This document shows positions 17,215 through 28,208 of a stretch of 42,190 nucleotides of DNA, piece by piece. The stretch lies in NCBI RefSeq assembly GCF_945269915.1, contig NZ_CALYOY010000020.1:1-42190 (forward strand), written 5' to 3'. The position numbers were made by a program, and so were the translations under genes. The notes beneath the pieces are model-generated. The model worked only from the letters and a program-made list of their open reading frames with translations. It was not told where the DNA came from and ran no database searches. Positions within the stretch are counted from its first letter, which is position 1; each line of letters opens with the position of its first letter. The stretch is from an uncultured Bifidobacterium sp. GTDB lineage: Bacteria > Actinomycetota > Actinomycetes > Actinomycetales > Bifidobacteriaceae.

Positions 17215-18069
17215 ATGGTGCACACACTGGTCAGTTGGAACATCGACTCCCTCAACGCCGCCCTCCTGGGCAGCAGCGCCCGCGGATCCCTCTCCCTGAA
17301 TGTGGTGGATTCAATCAGGGACCTGAACCCCGACGTCCTGGCCATCCAGGAGACCAAACTCAATGACGACCAGAAGAAGACCGACAAGATCCTCAGAGCC
17401 CTGATGCAGTACTTCCCTGATTATCAAGAGGTCCATCGCATCTCCGAGCCACCCGCCCGCCGCGGATATGCCGGCACCCTGATGCTGTACCGGAACGATC
17501 TGCCCACACCCGAGGTCACCTATCCAAAGATCGGTGCCCCGGACACCATGGATGACGAGGGACGGATGATCACCCTGGAGTTCCCCGACTGCTTCGTCAC
17601 CACGGTCTACACCCCCAATGCCGGCTCGGGACTGGTACGGCTTGAACCACGCGGACACTGGGATGACTGCTACCGTGCCTACCTGAAGAAGCTGGATGCC
17701 AGCAAGCCGGTCCTGGCCTGTGGCGACTTCAACGTGGCCCATGAGGAGATCGACATAGCCAACCCCCGGTCCAACCACCATTCCGCAGGCTTCACCGACC
17801 AGGAACGCAACAAGTTCGGTCAGTTGCTGGATGCCGGCTTCACCGACACCTTCCGAAAGGTCCACGGACAGGCGGCGGGATACTTCGATGGCCAACGCAG
17901 CGTATACACCTGGTTCGCCCAGCGCGCCCTCACCAGCAAGGCCAACAACTCCGGCTGGAGGATCGACTACTGGCTGACCTCCGATCGCCTGGCCGACAAG
18001 GTCACGGTTTCCGAACCCGTTGACACCGGCACGAGAAGGGACCACCTGCCCATCCTGTTGCGAATCTGA
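17215..18069 (+). CDS. xthA: Exodeoxyribonuclease III / AP endonuclease
   Basis: Repairs abasic and 3'-blocked DNA. The 284-residue exonuclease/endonuclease/phosphatase-fold protein has Asn9 (SWNID), Glu46 (IQETKL), Tyr132 (VYTPNAG), Asp171 and Asn173 (GDFNVAH), and the RIDYWL strand. The Asp276-His277 pair sits in RRDHLPI; these are the expected metal and catalytic residues. The RLEPRGHWD segment fits ExoIII rather than other family members. A ribosome site AAGGA lies ~9 nt upstream. Its divergent neighbour encodes an SSB-like protein, and the two share a 297-bp upstream region. Confidence 0.93.
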   Translation: MVHTLVSWNIDSLNAALLGSSARGSLSLNVVDSIRDLNPDVLAIQETKLNDDQKKTDKILRALMQYFPDYQEVHRISEPPARRGYAGTLMLYRNDLPTPEVTYPKIGAPDTMDDEGRMITLEFPDCFVTTVYTPNAGSGLVRLEPRGHWDDCYRAYLKKLDASKPVLACGDFNVAHEEIDIANPRSNHHSAGFTDQERNKFGQLLDAGFTDTFRKVHGQAAGYFDGQRSVYTWFAQRALTSKANNSGWRIDYWLTSDRLADKVTVSEPVDTGTRRDHLPILLRI

Positions 18070-18305
18070 TCCAGGCAACCGTCATCTGAACCAGCCGGAC
18101 GAACCTATTCAGCCAACCGGACAGAATCTGGGATGACCGCAGGGCCATCCTGCTCAAAAGGCGAATCCCAAGGTCAATCACCACGATTGCGCACATCCGC
18201 CCGCAGCATCCGGGCAGGGATATGGAGCGCCCAGGTCGGACCACAAGAGTCGACCGGGCCGCTTTCCTTTCGCATCAATACCGGTGGGACCATCCGCGAA
18301 TCAAG

Positions 18306-20120
18306 TCAGTCCAGGGCCGCGATCCGATCAAGGATGACCTTGGCGGCCTGGTTGACGGGGACCGAGACCGAGTCGGACCCGTCACGGTTACGGATCTCGA
18401 TGGTCCCATTCTCGATGGTGTCACGCCCTGCGATGGCGACCAGGGGCACGCCGATCAGCTCCGCGTCCTTGAACTTGACGCCGGGGGAAACCTTGGGACG
18501 ATCATCGTAGAGGACCTCGACACCCTGCTCCTCCAGCTGGGAGACAAGGCCCTCGGCGGCTTGGAAGGCCTCCTCCTTCTTGCCTGTGGCCAGCACATGG
18601 ACCATGGCCGGCGCCACGGCCTTGGGCCAGGCCAGACCCCTCTCATCGTGGTGCATCTCGGCGATGCAGGCCAGGACACGGGAGATTCCGATGCCGTAGC
18701 AACCCATCCAGACGGGGACTGCCTTGCCGTTCTGATCCAGCACCTTCAGGTCCAGGGCCTGGGAGTATTTGAGACCCAACTGGAAGACCTGCCCGATCTC
18801 CACTCCCCGCTCGAAGCTCAGAGGCCCCGACCCGTCCGGACTCATGTCGCCATGACGGACCTCGGCAGCCTCGACCACCCCATCAGCCTTGAAGTCGCGC
18901 CCATAGACCGCATGGGCCAGGTGCTTCCCATCGGCATCCGCTCCGGTGACCCACTCCGAACCGGGGGCCACATGGGCATCAACCAGGTAGCGCACATGGT
19001 CGGCGGACTCGATGTCGCCACGCTGCGGTCCCAGGACCCTGGGCCCGATGTATCCCTTGACGAATTCAGGGTGGGATGCCAGGTCGGCCTCGTTGGCCTC
19101 CTCGATCTCGGCAGGGGCGAATTGGGCCTCAAGCCTCTTCATATCGACCTTGCGGTCTCCGGGAAGGCCGACCGCCACCAGCTCACGCCACCCGTCGGGG
19201 TGGTCCTCGTCAGCTGGATGCTTGACGGCGACGACCATGTTCTTCAAGGTGTCCTCAGCCGTCCACTCGCGTCCGTCCTGACGCGGATGGAGGTCATTCA
19301 ACCTCCCCACCAGGTTCTCGATGGTCTTGGAGTCGGGCGTATCCACCTCGGTCATATCCGGGGTGCCGGAGCGGTCGATCGCCTCAGGCTCAGGCGTGGT
19401 CAGGGCCTCGACGTTCCAGGCCTTGCCGGAGGGGGCCAGGGCGAAGGTATCCTCGCCGATGGGCAGGGGGGCCAGGAATTCCTCGGACTGGGACCCACCC
19501 ATGGGTCCGGAAACGGCATGGACGATGACATAGTTGACTCCCAGACGCTTGAAGATCCGCTCGTAGGCCCCGCGCTCGTCCTGATAGGCCTTCTGCAGCC
19601 CCTCCTCATCAATCGTGAAGGAGTAGGCATCCTTCATGACGAACTCACGACCACGAATCAGTCCTGCACGGGGACGGAACTCGTCACGGTACTTGGTCTG
19701 GATCTGGTAGAGGGCCACGGGCAGGTCCTTGTATGAGGAGTACATGTCCTTGACCAGGAGGGTGAACATCTCCTCGTGGGTGGGGGCCAAAAGGTAGTCA
19801 GCCCCGTGCCTGTCCTGGAGCCGGAAGAGATTCTCGCCGTACTCCTCCCAGCGGTGGGTGGCCTCGTAAGGCTCACGTGGCAGGAGGGCCGGGAAGTGGA
19901 CCTCCTGCGCCCCGATGCCGTTGATCTCCTCGCGGACCACATCCTGGACCTTGTCCAGAACCTTCAGGCCCAGTGGGAGCCAGGTGAAGATGCCGGGCGC
20001 CACCTTGCGCACATACCCCGCCCTCTGCAGGAGTTTCGCCGAGTCCACATCGGCATCGGCAGGATCCTCTCGCAGGGTCCTCAGGAACAGTGTTGACATG
20101 CGCATGGCTTTGGTACTCAT
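18306..20120 (-). CDS. proS: Prolyl-tRNA synthetase
   Basis: Charges tRNA-Pro. The 604-residue protein is the bacterial type. It has class II motif 2 (about 144-166, with [13 protein letters not shown]), the PTHEE loop at 113-117 and an inserted editing domain in the middle ([11 protein letters not shown]-like region onward). Motif 3 is [14 protein letters not shown], followed by an anticodon-binding domain. The reading frame stays open 312 bases further upstream, but those residues look non-coding. The family N-terminus ([17 protein letters not shown]) starts at the ATG at 20120. GGGAGG is only 1 nt before it, so the nearby ATG codons at 20105 or 20099 are possible. Confidence 0.95.
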   Translation of the reverse strand: MSTKAMRMSTLFLRTLREDPADADVDSAKLLQRAGYVRKVAPGIFTWLPLGLKVLDKVQDVVREEINGIGAQEVHFPALLPREPYEATHRWEEYGENLFRLQDRHGADYLLAPTHEEMFTLLVKDMYSSYKDLPVALYQIQTKYRDEFRPRAGLIRGREFVMKDAYSFTIDEEGLQKAYQDERGAYERIFKRLGVNYVIVHAVSGPMGGSQSEEFLAPLPIGEDTFALAPSGKAWNVEALTTPEPEAIDRSGTPDMTEVDTPDSKTIENLVGRLNDLHPRQDGREWTAEDTLKNMVVAVKHPADEDHPDGWRELVAVGLPGDRKVDMKRLEAQFAPAEIEEANEADLASHPEFVKGYIGPRVLGPQRGDIESADHVRYLVDAHVAPGSEWVTGADADGKHLAHAVYGRDFKADGVVEAAEVRHGDMSPDGSGPLSFERGVEIGQVFQLGLKYSQALDLKVLDQNGKAVPVWMGCYGIGISRVLACIAEMHHDERGLAWPKAVAPAMVHVLATGKKEEAFQAAEGLVSQLEEQGVEVLYDDRPKVSPGVKFKDAELIGVPLVAIAGRDTIENGTIEIRNRDGSDSVSVPVNQAAKVILDRIAALD

Positions 20121-20476
20121 ACCTCCCAAAGATATTCGCGCAAAGGGACATACCGGCTTGGGGACCATCATGGAACCCCTCAACGGAATGGAACCTCGGA
20201 CCGCCAAATGAGTGGGGCTGGACAGGAGTCTCACGTCTGGGTCCACCGACAAGGTTGCCATCGTCACCGGTGAAGCCTTGGGCATGGCTTCACCGGTGTT
20301 CCCCTCGTCCCTCACGTTGGCGGTGTCCTTATCAATGCCGACGGCGGCCATGCGGCACGGTAATCCGGATTGACATGGCAGAAGACGGGTTGGTCGGCAT
20401 CGGTCCGGTCGGACTTCCCTAGGCAATTGCACCTGAAGCGGATCGGCTCCACATCAGGGCGAACCCTTCTCCACCG

Positions 20477-20497
20477 ACCGGTAGACACCGGTATAGT
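20477..20497 (+). promoter_or_regulatory. Candidate promoter with doubled ACCGGT
   Basis: The 6-bp palindrome ACCGGT occurs at 20477-20482 and 20487-20492, exactly 10 bp apart, and the second copy overlaps a TATAGT -10-like box (20492-20497). No good -35 is seen. This would serve the GNAT gene; the repeat could be an operator. Confidence 0.35.
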
Positions 20498-20546
20498 GGT
20501 GAATTGAACAGATTCCACGGATTACATAGTGACAAGGCAGGCACCC

Positions 20547-21020
20547 ATGTCACCGACCCAGGCCATAACCATCCAGCCCTTCGCCAGCCTTGATGCGGAA
20601 CACATGGAGCTCCTTCTGGAGGCAGACCCCTCAGTCCGGATGGTTCATACGGTTTTCGCCCGGGCGGATGCCTATGAAATCCGGGTGGGAGACGACCTGG
20701 CAGGTGTCATGCTACTTGTCGGACCAGGTCCGGAGATCATGGAAATCGCCAATATCAGTGTGGCCCGGTCTCATCGCAGGCAGGGCCTTGGCAGGAGACT
20801 GATTGAACGTGCCCAGAAGGAGACGGTGGAGCTGGGGTACGGAAGATTGGAAGTCGGCACTGGTTCGACCAGTACGGAAGCCCTCCTCTTCTACCAGATA
20901 TGTGGTTTCCGCATGGACAGCATCGAGCGGGATTACTTCGCAGGCCGTTACGACCAGCCGGTTGTAGAGAACGGAATCATCCTTAAGGATATGGTCCGCC
21001 TGTCATGGATGCCCGACTGA
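20547..21020 (+). CDS. GNAT family N-acetyltransferase
   Basis: A 157-residue acetyltransferase of the GNAT fold. The acetyl-CoA-binding loop is RRQGLG at 77-82, preceded by the strand IMEIANISVA. The C-terminal part (TGSTSTEALLFYQICGFR) is the usual last strand-helix unit. The substrate is unknown. A start at 20547 is preferred over the GTG at 20529 because AAGGCAGG lies just before it. It stands alone, converging on the PIF1-like gene with only 43 bp between stop codons. Confidence 0.85.
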   Translation: MSPTQAITIQPFASLDAEHMELLLEADPSVRMVHTVFARADAYEIRVGDDLAGVMLLVGPGPEIMEIANISVARSHRRQGLGRRLIERAQKETVELGYGRLEVGTGSTSTEALLFYQICGFRMDSIERDYFAGRYDQPVVENGIILKDMVRLSWMPD

Positions 21021-21063
21021 CCCGCATCCGCCCTCCCAGGTCCAACCGAACAGACACACCTGG

Positions 21064-22470
21064 TCAGAAGAGCTGGTCCTGGGCGAATTCGTCTTCAGGC
21101 TCCTGACCGACAGCCCGCTTGGTGAAGGACCCGGGGCCCTCATCGTCCAGCCGGGCGCAGGCCGACTTGGAGTTGGCCCTCAGATCCGCATCCAGGATGA
21201 CGGCATCGGGAGAGACCAGGAAGGCGTGCTCGTTGATGCCGGTCAAATAGAGCCCGCCCAGGCTTTCCACACGGGAGAGGGCCACGTACCCCATGCCAGG
21301 CGCGAAGGTCCTTCTCAGATCCATGACGGCCCGGTCCAGGGTCATACCCTGGGACTTGTGGATGGTGATTCCCCAGGCGCACCTCAGGGGGACCTGGTTG
21401 ACGGCGGCCAGGACGGTGTCCCCGTCCATGGTCTCCCAGGAGGCCGGTTTCATCGTGACCACGTTTCCGTTCTGGAATGAGACGATCGGCCAGCCGCCCT
21501 TGGCCGTGCTGGTGAACCCCTTGACCGTACCGATGGATCCGTTGACATACTGGTGGTCCTGATCGTTACGCAGGGCCATGACCGCCGCGCCGGTCTTCAG
21601 GGCCAGATCCTCCGGGGCAAGCATGTTCTTCTTCAGCCGTTCCACCAACCTGGCCTCGCCACGGGATGTGGCCTCGTAGTGGTGGGCCTCCTCGTCGATG
21701 GCTGCCAGGCGCTGGTCGTTCAAGGTGTCGGCCTGCCTGTTGACCGGGAAGAGGTGGACCGCCACCAGACCCGGGGCCGGGACCGTCCCGACGCGGGTGG
21801 CCAGGACGTCGTGGTCCTCCTGGGTCACACCACCCTCCCTGATATCGGTCAGGACGGTCAGCAACTGCCCGTCATCCTGGCGATGCTGCTCGGTCAGGTA
21901 GCAGACCACCGGATCCAGATCCTGCCAGACCAGGGATTCCGTAACGAATCCATCCGGGTCCTTTCCCGCCTCAGCGTAGCGTTCCCGTGATGCCTGGCAC
22001 TCGGGCCCAGGCATCATGCCGCCCGCGTGGTTGGGTCGGGTGACCGGCGGGAGTTGGAAGAAGTCCCCCGAGAGAACCACCTGGATACCACCAAATGGTT
22101 CAGGACTGTGCCGAACGGCCCGGCAGGCCTGGTCCACCATGTCGAAGAGCCAGGCATGCATCATCGAGACCTCATCGATGACCAGGATGTCGGTTCCCGC
22201 GATCTGCCGACGCCGCCTGGTCTTGATCCTCCGCATCAGGGATTCGGTCATGCAGGTGGAGATGCCCACCCCGCTCCAGGAGTGGATGGTCTGACCGTTG
22301 ATATGGGTGGCGGCTATGCCGGTGGAGGCGGTTACGGCCACGACCGCCCCGTCCTTACGGGCCTGGTCGACGAACTCGTTCAGCACGAAGGTCTTGCCCG
22401 ACCCGGGAGCACCGGTGATGAAGGCGTTGGCCCCCGCGTTCAGTATGGTCAGGGCTTCGGATTGCTGCAT
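21064..22470 (-). CDS. PIF1-like superfamily 1B DNA helicase
   Basis: A 468-residue ATP-dependent helicase of the PIF1/RecD group (5'-3' direction in known members). Motifs are in order: Walker A GAPGSGKT at 20-27, Ia TASTGIAA at 47-54, II with Asp99-Glu100 (VIDEVSMMHA) and III GDFFQLPPV at 135-143. The C-terminal blocks CAWGITIHKSQGMTLDRAV and YVALSRV complete the helicase core. The helicase signature following motif II and the compact size fit bacterial PIF1 rather than RecD2. Possible roles are G-quadruplex or R-loop removal or recombination. There is no RecB/RecC neighbour. It precedes nothing on its strand and follows orn. Confidence 0.85.
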   Translation of the reverse strand: MQQSEALTILNAGANAFITGAPGSGKTFVLNEFVDQARKDGAVVAVTASTGIAATHINGQTIHSWSGVGISTCMTESLMRRIKTRRRRQIAGTDILVIDEVSMMHAWLFDMVDQACRAVRHSPEPFGGIQVVLSGDFFQLPPVTRPNHAGGMMPGPECQASRERYAEAGKDPDGFVTESLVWQDLDPVVCYLTEQHRQDDGQLLTVLTDIREGGVTQEDHDVLATRVGTVPAPGLVAVHLFPVNRQADTLNDQRLAAIDEEAHHYEATSRGEARLVERLKKNMLAPEDLALKTGAAVMALRNDQDHQYVNGSIGTVKGFTSTAKGGWPIVSFQNGNVVTMKPASWETMDGDTVLAAVNQVPLRCAWGITIHKSQGMTLDRAVMDLRRTFAPGMGYVALSRVESLGGLYLTGINEHAFLVSPDAVILDADLRANSKSACARLDDEGPGSFTKRAVGQEPEDEFAQDQLF

Positions 22471-22533
22471 GTCTCCATGGTGCCACGCCTGAGGTACATG
22501 GGCCTTGCCCCCAGCTCAGGTCGGCCGCCACAA

Positions 22534-23235
22534 TCAGTAGTCGGTCTTCTCGGGCTTGTTGGCATCCTCGACCGGGTTGCCGGACTCCTCATAGTGGCGC
22601 AGGAGACTGGTCCGCTCGATTTCCTCGGCTCCCGCCTTGGACCGGGCCTCGTCGGGGCCAGGGGCCGCCGTGAAGAACATGGAGCGGTAGTAGCGGAGCT
22701 CATCCATGGACTCGATGATGTCGGCCAGGGCCCGGTGACCGCCATGCTTGGCCGGCTTGTTCCTGTAGACGTCCGGGTACCAGCGGCGGGAGAGCTCCTT
22801 CAGGGTGCTCACGTCGATGACCCGGTAGTGCAGGAGGTTCATCAGGTCGGGCATGTACCGGTCCAGGAACTTCTTGTCGGACCCGACGGAGTTGCCGGCC
22901 AGGTGGGCCTTGCCGTGCTCGGGAAGGAAGGGCCTGATGTATTCGATGACCTGACGCTGGGCCTCGGCCAGATCCAGACCGGTCTTCATCTCCTCGATCA
23001 GGCCGGAGGAGGTGTGCATATGCCGGACGAAGTCATCCATGTGGTCCAGGGCGGCCTGGGAGGGCTTGATGACCAGGTCGATGCCCTTGTCCAGGACCTT
23101 CATGTTGAAGTCGGTGGGTACCACGGAAACCTCGCACAGCTCGTCGTGGAAGATATCCAGGCCGGTCATCTCGCAATCGATCCAGATCATGCGGGATTCC
23201 TCCGCGCTGAAGGTCAGATCATTCTTGTCGCTCAT
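22534..23235 (-). CDS. orn: Oligoribonuclease
   Basis: 3'-5' exonuclease that degrades 2-5-nt RNAs and pGpG to mononucleotides. The 233-residue protein has the DEDDh set: Asp20 and Glu22 ([10 protein letters not shown]), Asp120 ([11 protein letters not shown]), His167 and Asp172 (GGHRALADI). The spacing between Glu22 and Asp120 is the same as in E. coli Orn. The C-terminus is ~45 residues longer than the usual ~180, with a polar tail (EERSRK/EEIERT-rich) that I cannot interpret. AAAGGTG lies 6 nt before the ATG. The gene is just upstream of the PIF1-like helicase, 63 bp apart. Confidence 0.95.
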   Translation of the reverse strand: MSDKNDLTFSAEESRMIWIDCEMTGLDIFHDELCEVSVVPTDFNMKVLDKGIDLVIKPSQAALDHMDDFVRHMHTSSGLIEEMKTGLDLAEAQRQVIEYIRPFLPEHGKAHLAGNSVGSDKKFLDRYMPDLMNLLHYRVIDVSTLKELSRRWYPDVYRNKPAKHGGHRALADIIESMDELRYYRSMFFTAAPGPDEARSKAGAEEIERTSLLRHYEESGNPVEDANKPEKTDY

Positions 23236-23374
23236 CTGCTCACCTTTCAGACCCGGGTCGCTCCCCGGATCGCTCCTTCCGCCACCTTGGACGGAACATT
23301 ACAAGATACCGCCAGGACATGACCGACCGGGGATTCCCCTTCCGGCGATTCCGACCCTGTCCGCGATGCGGTCG

Positions 23375-24376
23375 TCAGTCCCCGCCCACCGTGAGGATGA
23401 CCTTTCCGAACACTCCACCTTCGCTGAAGTGCCGGAAGGCCTGAGGGGCCTGGTCAAGGGTGTAGGTGGAATCAATCACCGGATGCAGGTCGGCCAGCTC
23501 GACGAACCTGAGCAGGCGCCTGAAATCCTCCAGGGAGCCCATGGTGTTGCCGTGGACGCGGATGTCCTGGAAGAAGACCCGGGTCAGTTCGGCACCCGGC
23601 TGGTCTCCTGAAGTGGCCCCACAGACGACGATGGTGCCGCCCGGGCGGACGGACCTGACCGAGTGGGACCAGGTGGCCGTCCCGACCGATTCCAGGACTG
23701 CATCCACCTTGTGGGGAAGCCGTTCCCCGCTGGCCACAACACCATCCGCGCCCAGCTGACGGGCCCTGTCCAATTTGTCCTGTCGACGCGAAGTCACGAA
23801 GACCTCCAGCCCTGCCGCATGGGCCAGCTGCAGGGAGGCGGTCGAGACGCCCCCACCCGCCCCCTGGATCAGGATGCTGTCCCCGGGCTTGACCCCGGCA
23901 GCCGTGAATATCATCGAGTAGGCGGTCAGCCAGCTCGTCCCCAGAGCCGATGCCTCCTGGAAGGTCAGGTTGCCGGGCATGGGCAGGACGTGGGCCGAGG
24001 GAACGGCCACCTTGGCCGCCATGGTCCCCTGATGGCGTTCCGAGAGGATGCTGCGCCCCTCCCCCGGACCAACCCCGGCGCCATCCCCGCCGACCACCGT
24101 GTAGGGAATGACCCTGCTCCCGGCCTTGGGACCGCCCTTGGTCCCCGGGATGTCGTCTTCCAGTATTCCCGCCGCATCGGTCCCCAGGATCATGGGCGTG
24201 GCCTGCGGGGAAAGACCCACCCCCTGGAGACTCCAGAGGTCGTGATGGTTCAGGCTGACAGCCCTGACAGCAATGGTCGACCAGAACTCATGCCTGTCAG
24301 GTTCGGGCCGCTCCCCGACCTCAAGCATGGAAAGTGGGTCCTCCCCGCAGACACCTTTCGCGTATACCGCCTTCAT
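23375..24376 (-). CDS. Medium-chain dehydrogenase/reductase, quinone-oxidoreductase-like
   Basis: A 333-residue NAD(P)H-dependent reductase of the MDR superfamily. It has the N-terminal GroES-like fold (AVRAVSLNHHDLWSLQG, ILGTDAAG), the nucleotide-binding glycine motif IQGAGGGVSTASLQLA and the C-terminal FRHFSEGGVFGKVIL signature. The structural-zinc cysteines of classical alcohol dehydrogenases are absent (the position reads GVGPGEGRSILSERHQG), which points to the zinc-free quinone-oxidoreductase/enoyl-reductase group. The ATG at 24376 has AGGAAGG 3 nt upstream, and the family N-terminus MKAV starts there. Substrate unknown. Confidence 0.88.
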   Translation of the reverse strand: MKAVYAKGVCGEDPLSMLEVGERPEPDRHEFWSTIAVRAVSLNHHDLWSLQGVGLSPQATPMILGTDAAGILEDDIPGTKGGPKAGSRVIPYTVVGGDGAGVGPGEGRSILSERHQGTMAAKVAVPSAHVLPMPGNLTFQEASALGTSWLTAYSMIFTAAGVKPGDSILIQGAGGGVSTASLQLAHAAGLEVFVTSRRQDKLDRARQLGADGVVASGERLPHKVDAVLESVGTATWSHSVRSVRPGGTIVVCGATSGDQPGAELTRVFFQDIRVHGNTMGSLEDFRRLLRFVELADLHPVIDSTYTLDQAPQAFRHFSEGGVFGKVILTVGGD

Positions 24377-24641
24377 CGGCCTTCCTTCCTCGACGCAGGG
24401 GCCGCAGACCACCGTCATCGGCGGCCATGGCCGAACGGAATCCGGACCGCACGGCCAGGGCAACCCCACTTCGATGAGAGCCTGTACGGCCCCTCACCTG
24501 CCACGAGGGTATCACCCAAGCGACAAGTCCGGGCCCATGTCATCATCCCCAATTGCCGCCTTACCGGATACGACTCGAGGCCATACCGTGCGGAACCCAT
24601 GCGAATCGACACTGGTGCGAACGTGGTCACCCGAAACAAGC

Positions 24642-24676
24642 GAAGGGCGCGTGGCCAAAACGGTCCTGCGCCCTTC
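24642..24676 (-). terminator. Hairpin after guaB
   Basis: GAAGGGCGC at 24642-24650 pairs with GCGCCCTTC at 24668-24676, a perfect 9-bp stem just past the guaB stop. On the minus strand it is followed by GCTTGTTTC, a weak T-rich stretch. The surrounding 324-bp gap (24377-24700) otherwise shows no gene; it must hold the promoter of the downstream reductase gene, which I cannot place. Confidence 0.6.
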
Positions 24677-24700
24677 ACCCGCCCAAGAGGGCCGAATCAC

Positions 24701-26260
<1,560 letters not shown>

Positions 26261-26285
26261 CAGACCCTGGTTGACCTGGATGCGC

Positions 26286-27464
26286 TCATTGGCCGAGCCC
26301 GGAACCATCGTGGTGGTCATCTCCCCTGGCATGCTCGGCCCGTTGCGCGGAAAGCCGGGCATTCTCCTGCCGAATCTCGGGGATACGCCGCCGATAATAG
26401 GGATAGAGGGTGGCGAAGGTCAGAAGGAGGGTGGCGATCAGGAAACCGATACCCACATAGAGCGGCCGGTAGAAGAGGATGAAGAGGGACCCGAAGGAGA
26501 TCAGGGCCGCCCAACCCCACAGAATCAGGACGGCCGAGCGGACGGAATGACCGATACGGAGCATCCTGTGGTGAAGGTGCATCCGGTCAGGATGCATGGG
26601 TGACTGCCCGTGGCTGAGCCGCCGAATGATGGCCAGGCACATGTCGAGGACCGGGATGAAAAGGACCAGGATGGGCAGGAGGATGGGCATGAAGGCGGGC
26701 AGGTAGATGCTGGCATGGATGGTGGCCGGATCCAGACGCCCGGTGACCACGATGGAGGCGCAGGTGATCAGGTAACCCAGGAGCATGGACCCCGAGTCTC
26801 CCATGAAGAGCTTGGCGGGGTGCCAGTTGTGCAGGAGGAATCCCACACAGGTCCCCACCATGGCCACGTCGATGAGGGTGGCCAGAGAGGCGTAGTCCGG
26901 CGAGATGCGGGCGATGATATAGGAGTAGATGGCGAAGGCGATGCCCCCGATGGCCACGATGCCCGATGCCAGGCCGTCCAGACCGTCCACGAAGTTGACG
27001 GCATTGATGGAGGCCACGATCAGGAAGGCCGTGATGGCCATGGAAAGACTGGGCGAGGCGGCGACCAGGGAGCCCAGGGGCAGGGAGATGATCTGCACCC
27101 CTCCCCAGGAGACGAAGACCGATATGAGCAGCTGACCGGCCAGCTTCAGCATCCAGTCCAGATCCCAGAGGTCGTCGGCCATGCCCAGGAGGCAGATGGC
27201 CACGGCCCCGCCCAGGATGACCCAGGCCTGGTGACCCGACTGGAAGAGGCCGGTGATGAAGGGGATGCGGGAGGCGAAGAACATGGAGACGGCGAACCCG
27301 ATCAGCATGCCCAACCCACCAAACCGGGGGGTCGGAACGGTGTGGACGTCGCGGGCCCGGACCTCACCCACCGCACCGATCCTGATGGCTATATGCCGCA
27401 CCATGGGCATGACCAGCCAGGTGGCCCCACCGGCGATGGCCGCGATGAACAGGTAGACCCTCAT
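26286..27464 (-). CDS. Polyprenyl-phosphate GlcNAc-1-phosphate transferase (WecA/TagO family)
   Basis: Membrane enzyme that puts a sugar-1-phosphate (usually GlcNAc) on a polyprenyl phosphate to start cell-wall or surface polysaccharide synthesis. The 392-residue protein has ~11 hydrophobic helices and the family active-site loops: Asp97-Asp98 (GMADDLWDLDW), NAVNFVDGLDGL at 154-165, MGDSGS at 221-226 and the HLHHR loop at 296-300. The tail is His/Arg/Asp-rich and cytoplasmic. It overlaps sua5 by 4 bp (ATGA, 27461-27464). In mycobacteria the homologue sits in the same place after the sua5-type gene. The sugar specificity is inferred from the family. Confidence 0.92.
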   Translation of the reverse strand: MRVYLFIAAIAGGATWLVMPMVRHIAIRIGAVGEVRARDVHTVPTPRFGGLGMLIGFAVSMFFASRIPFITGLFQSGHQAWVILGGAVAICLLGMADDLWDLDWMLKLAGQLLISVFVSWGGVQIISLPLGSLVAASPSLSMAITAFLIVASINAVNFVDGLDGLASGIVAIGGIAFAIYSYIIARISPDYASLATLIDVAMVGTCVGFLLHNWHPAKLFMGDSGSMLLGYLITCASIVVTGRLDPATIHASIYLPAFMPILLPILVLFIPVLDMCLAIIRRLSHGQSPMHPDRMHLHHRMLRIGHSVRSAVLILWGWAALISFGSLFILFYRPLYVGIGFLIATLLLTFATLYPYYRRRIPEIRQENARLSAQRAEHARGDDHHDGSGLGQ

Positions 27465-28120
27465 GCCCGGCCGCCTTCCTTCACGACTTCCCTGATGGCC
27501 TGGCGCAGGTCCTCCTGGCCGACCACACCCTGGCGGAGGATGCGGATGCCTTCGGGATCATCGGCATCGGCCGCGACGACCGAGCTGGCCACCGAACCGG
27601 GGGTCGGACCGCCATCCAGATAGCAGCCGACCGAATCACCCAATTGCTGACGGGCCTCGGCAGCCGTGCGAACACTGGGATTGCCTGACCTGTTGGCACT
27701 GGATGCCGCCAGCGGCCCGGTCACCGCAAGGAGGGCACGGCATATGTCGGAGTCGGGCACCCTCACCGCCTGGGTCCTGCAGCCTGCCTCCTGACGGGGG
27801 GTGCAGAGTCCGCATCCCTCTTCGACCCGGCAAATCGGCGAAAAGGGTCCGGGCAGGAAACGGTCGGCCAGGATATCCAAGGGAGCGGGCAGGCTCAGGC
27901 TCAAGGCGGGTATGGCCCCGACGGAATCCAGAAGGACCTGGATGGACTTGGTGCGGGGCCGGTGCTTGGCGGCGAAGAGCCTGGCGATGGCCAGATCGTT
28001 GAAGGGGTCACAGACGATACCGTAGACCGTGTCGGTGGGGATGACCGCCAGCCCCCCACTGTCGATCACCTCGGCCAGACGCAGCAAGGAATCTTGACTG
28101 CAATCCAGCACCTGACTCAT
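27461..28120 (-). CDS. L-threonylcarbamoyladenylate synthase (Sua5/YwlC/TsaC)
   Basis: Makes threonylcarbamoyl-AMP for the t6A modification at position 37 of ANN-decoding tRNAs. The 219-residue protein has GGLAVIPTDTVYGIVCDPFN, AAKHRPRTKSIQVLL and ASSANRSGNPS, the substrate-binding motifs of the YrdC fold. Its length matches the single-domain TsaC/YwlC form, not long Sua5. The frame stays open upstream, but the ATG at 28120 gives the family start; its ribosome site (AAAGG) is 11 nt away. It sits in the conserved run prfA, prmC, sua5, wecA. Confidence 0.92.
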   Translation of the reverse strand: MSQVLDCSQDSLLRLAEVIDSGGLAVIPTDTVYGIVCDPFNDLAIARLFAAKHRPRTKSIQVLLDSVGAIPALSLSLPAPLDILADRFLPGPFSPICRVEEGCGLCTPRQEAGCRTQAVRVPDSDICRALLAVTGPLAASSANRSGNPSVRTAAEARQQLGDSVGCYLDGGPTPGSVASSVVAADADDPEGIRILRQGVVGQEDLRQAIREVVKEGGRA

Positions 28121-28208
28121 CCGATTCACCGCCTTTCCTGCTCCTGCCGACCAACCAGCAAGCTGGGTCCATCGCCTGTCTGCCATGGGCGACCATGGTT
28201 TTACTCCC

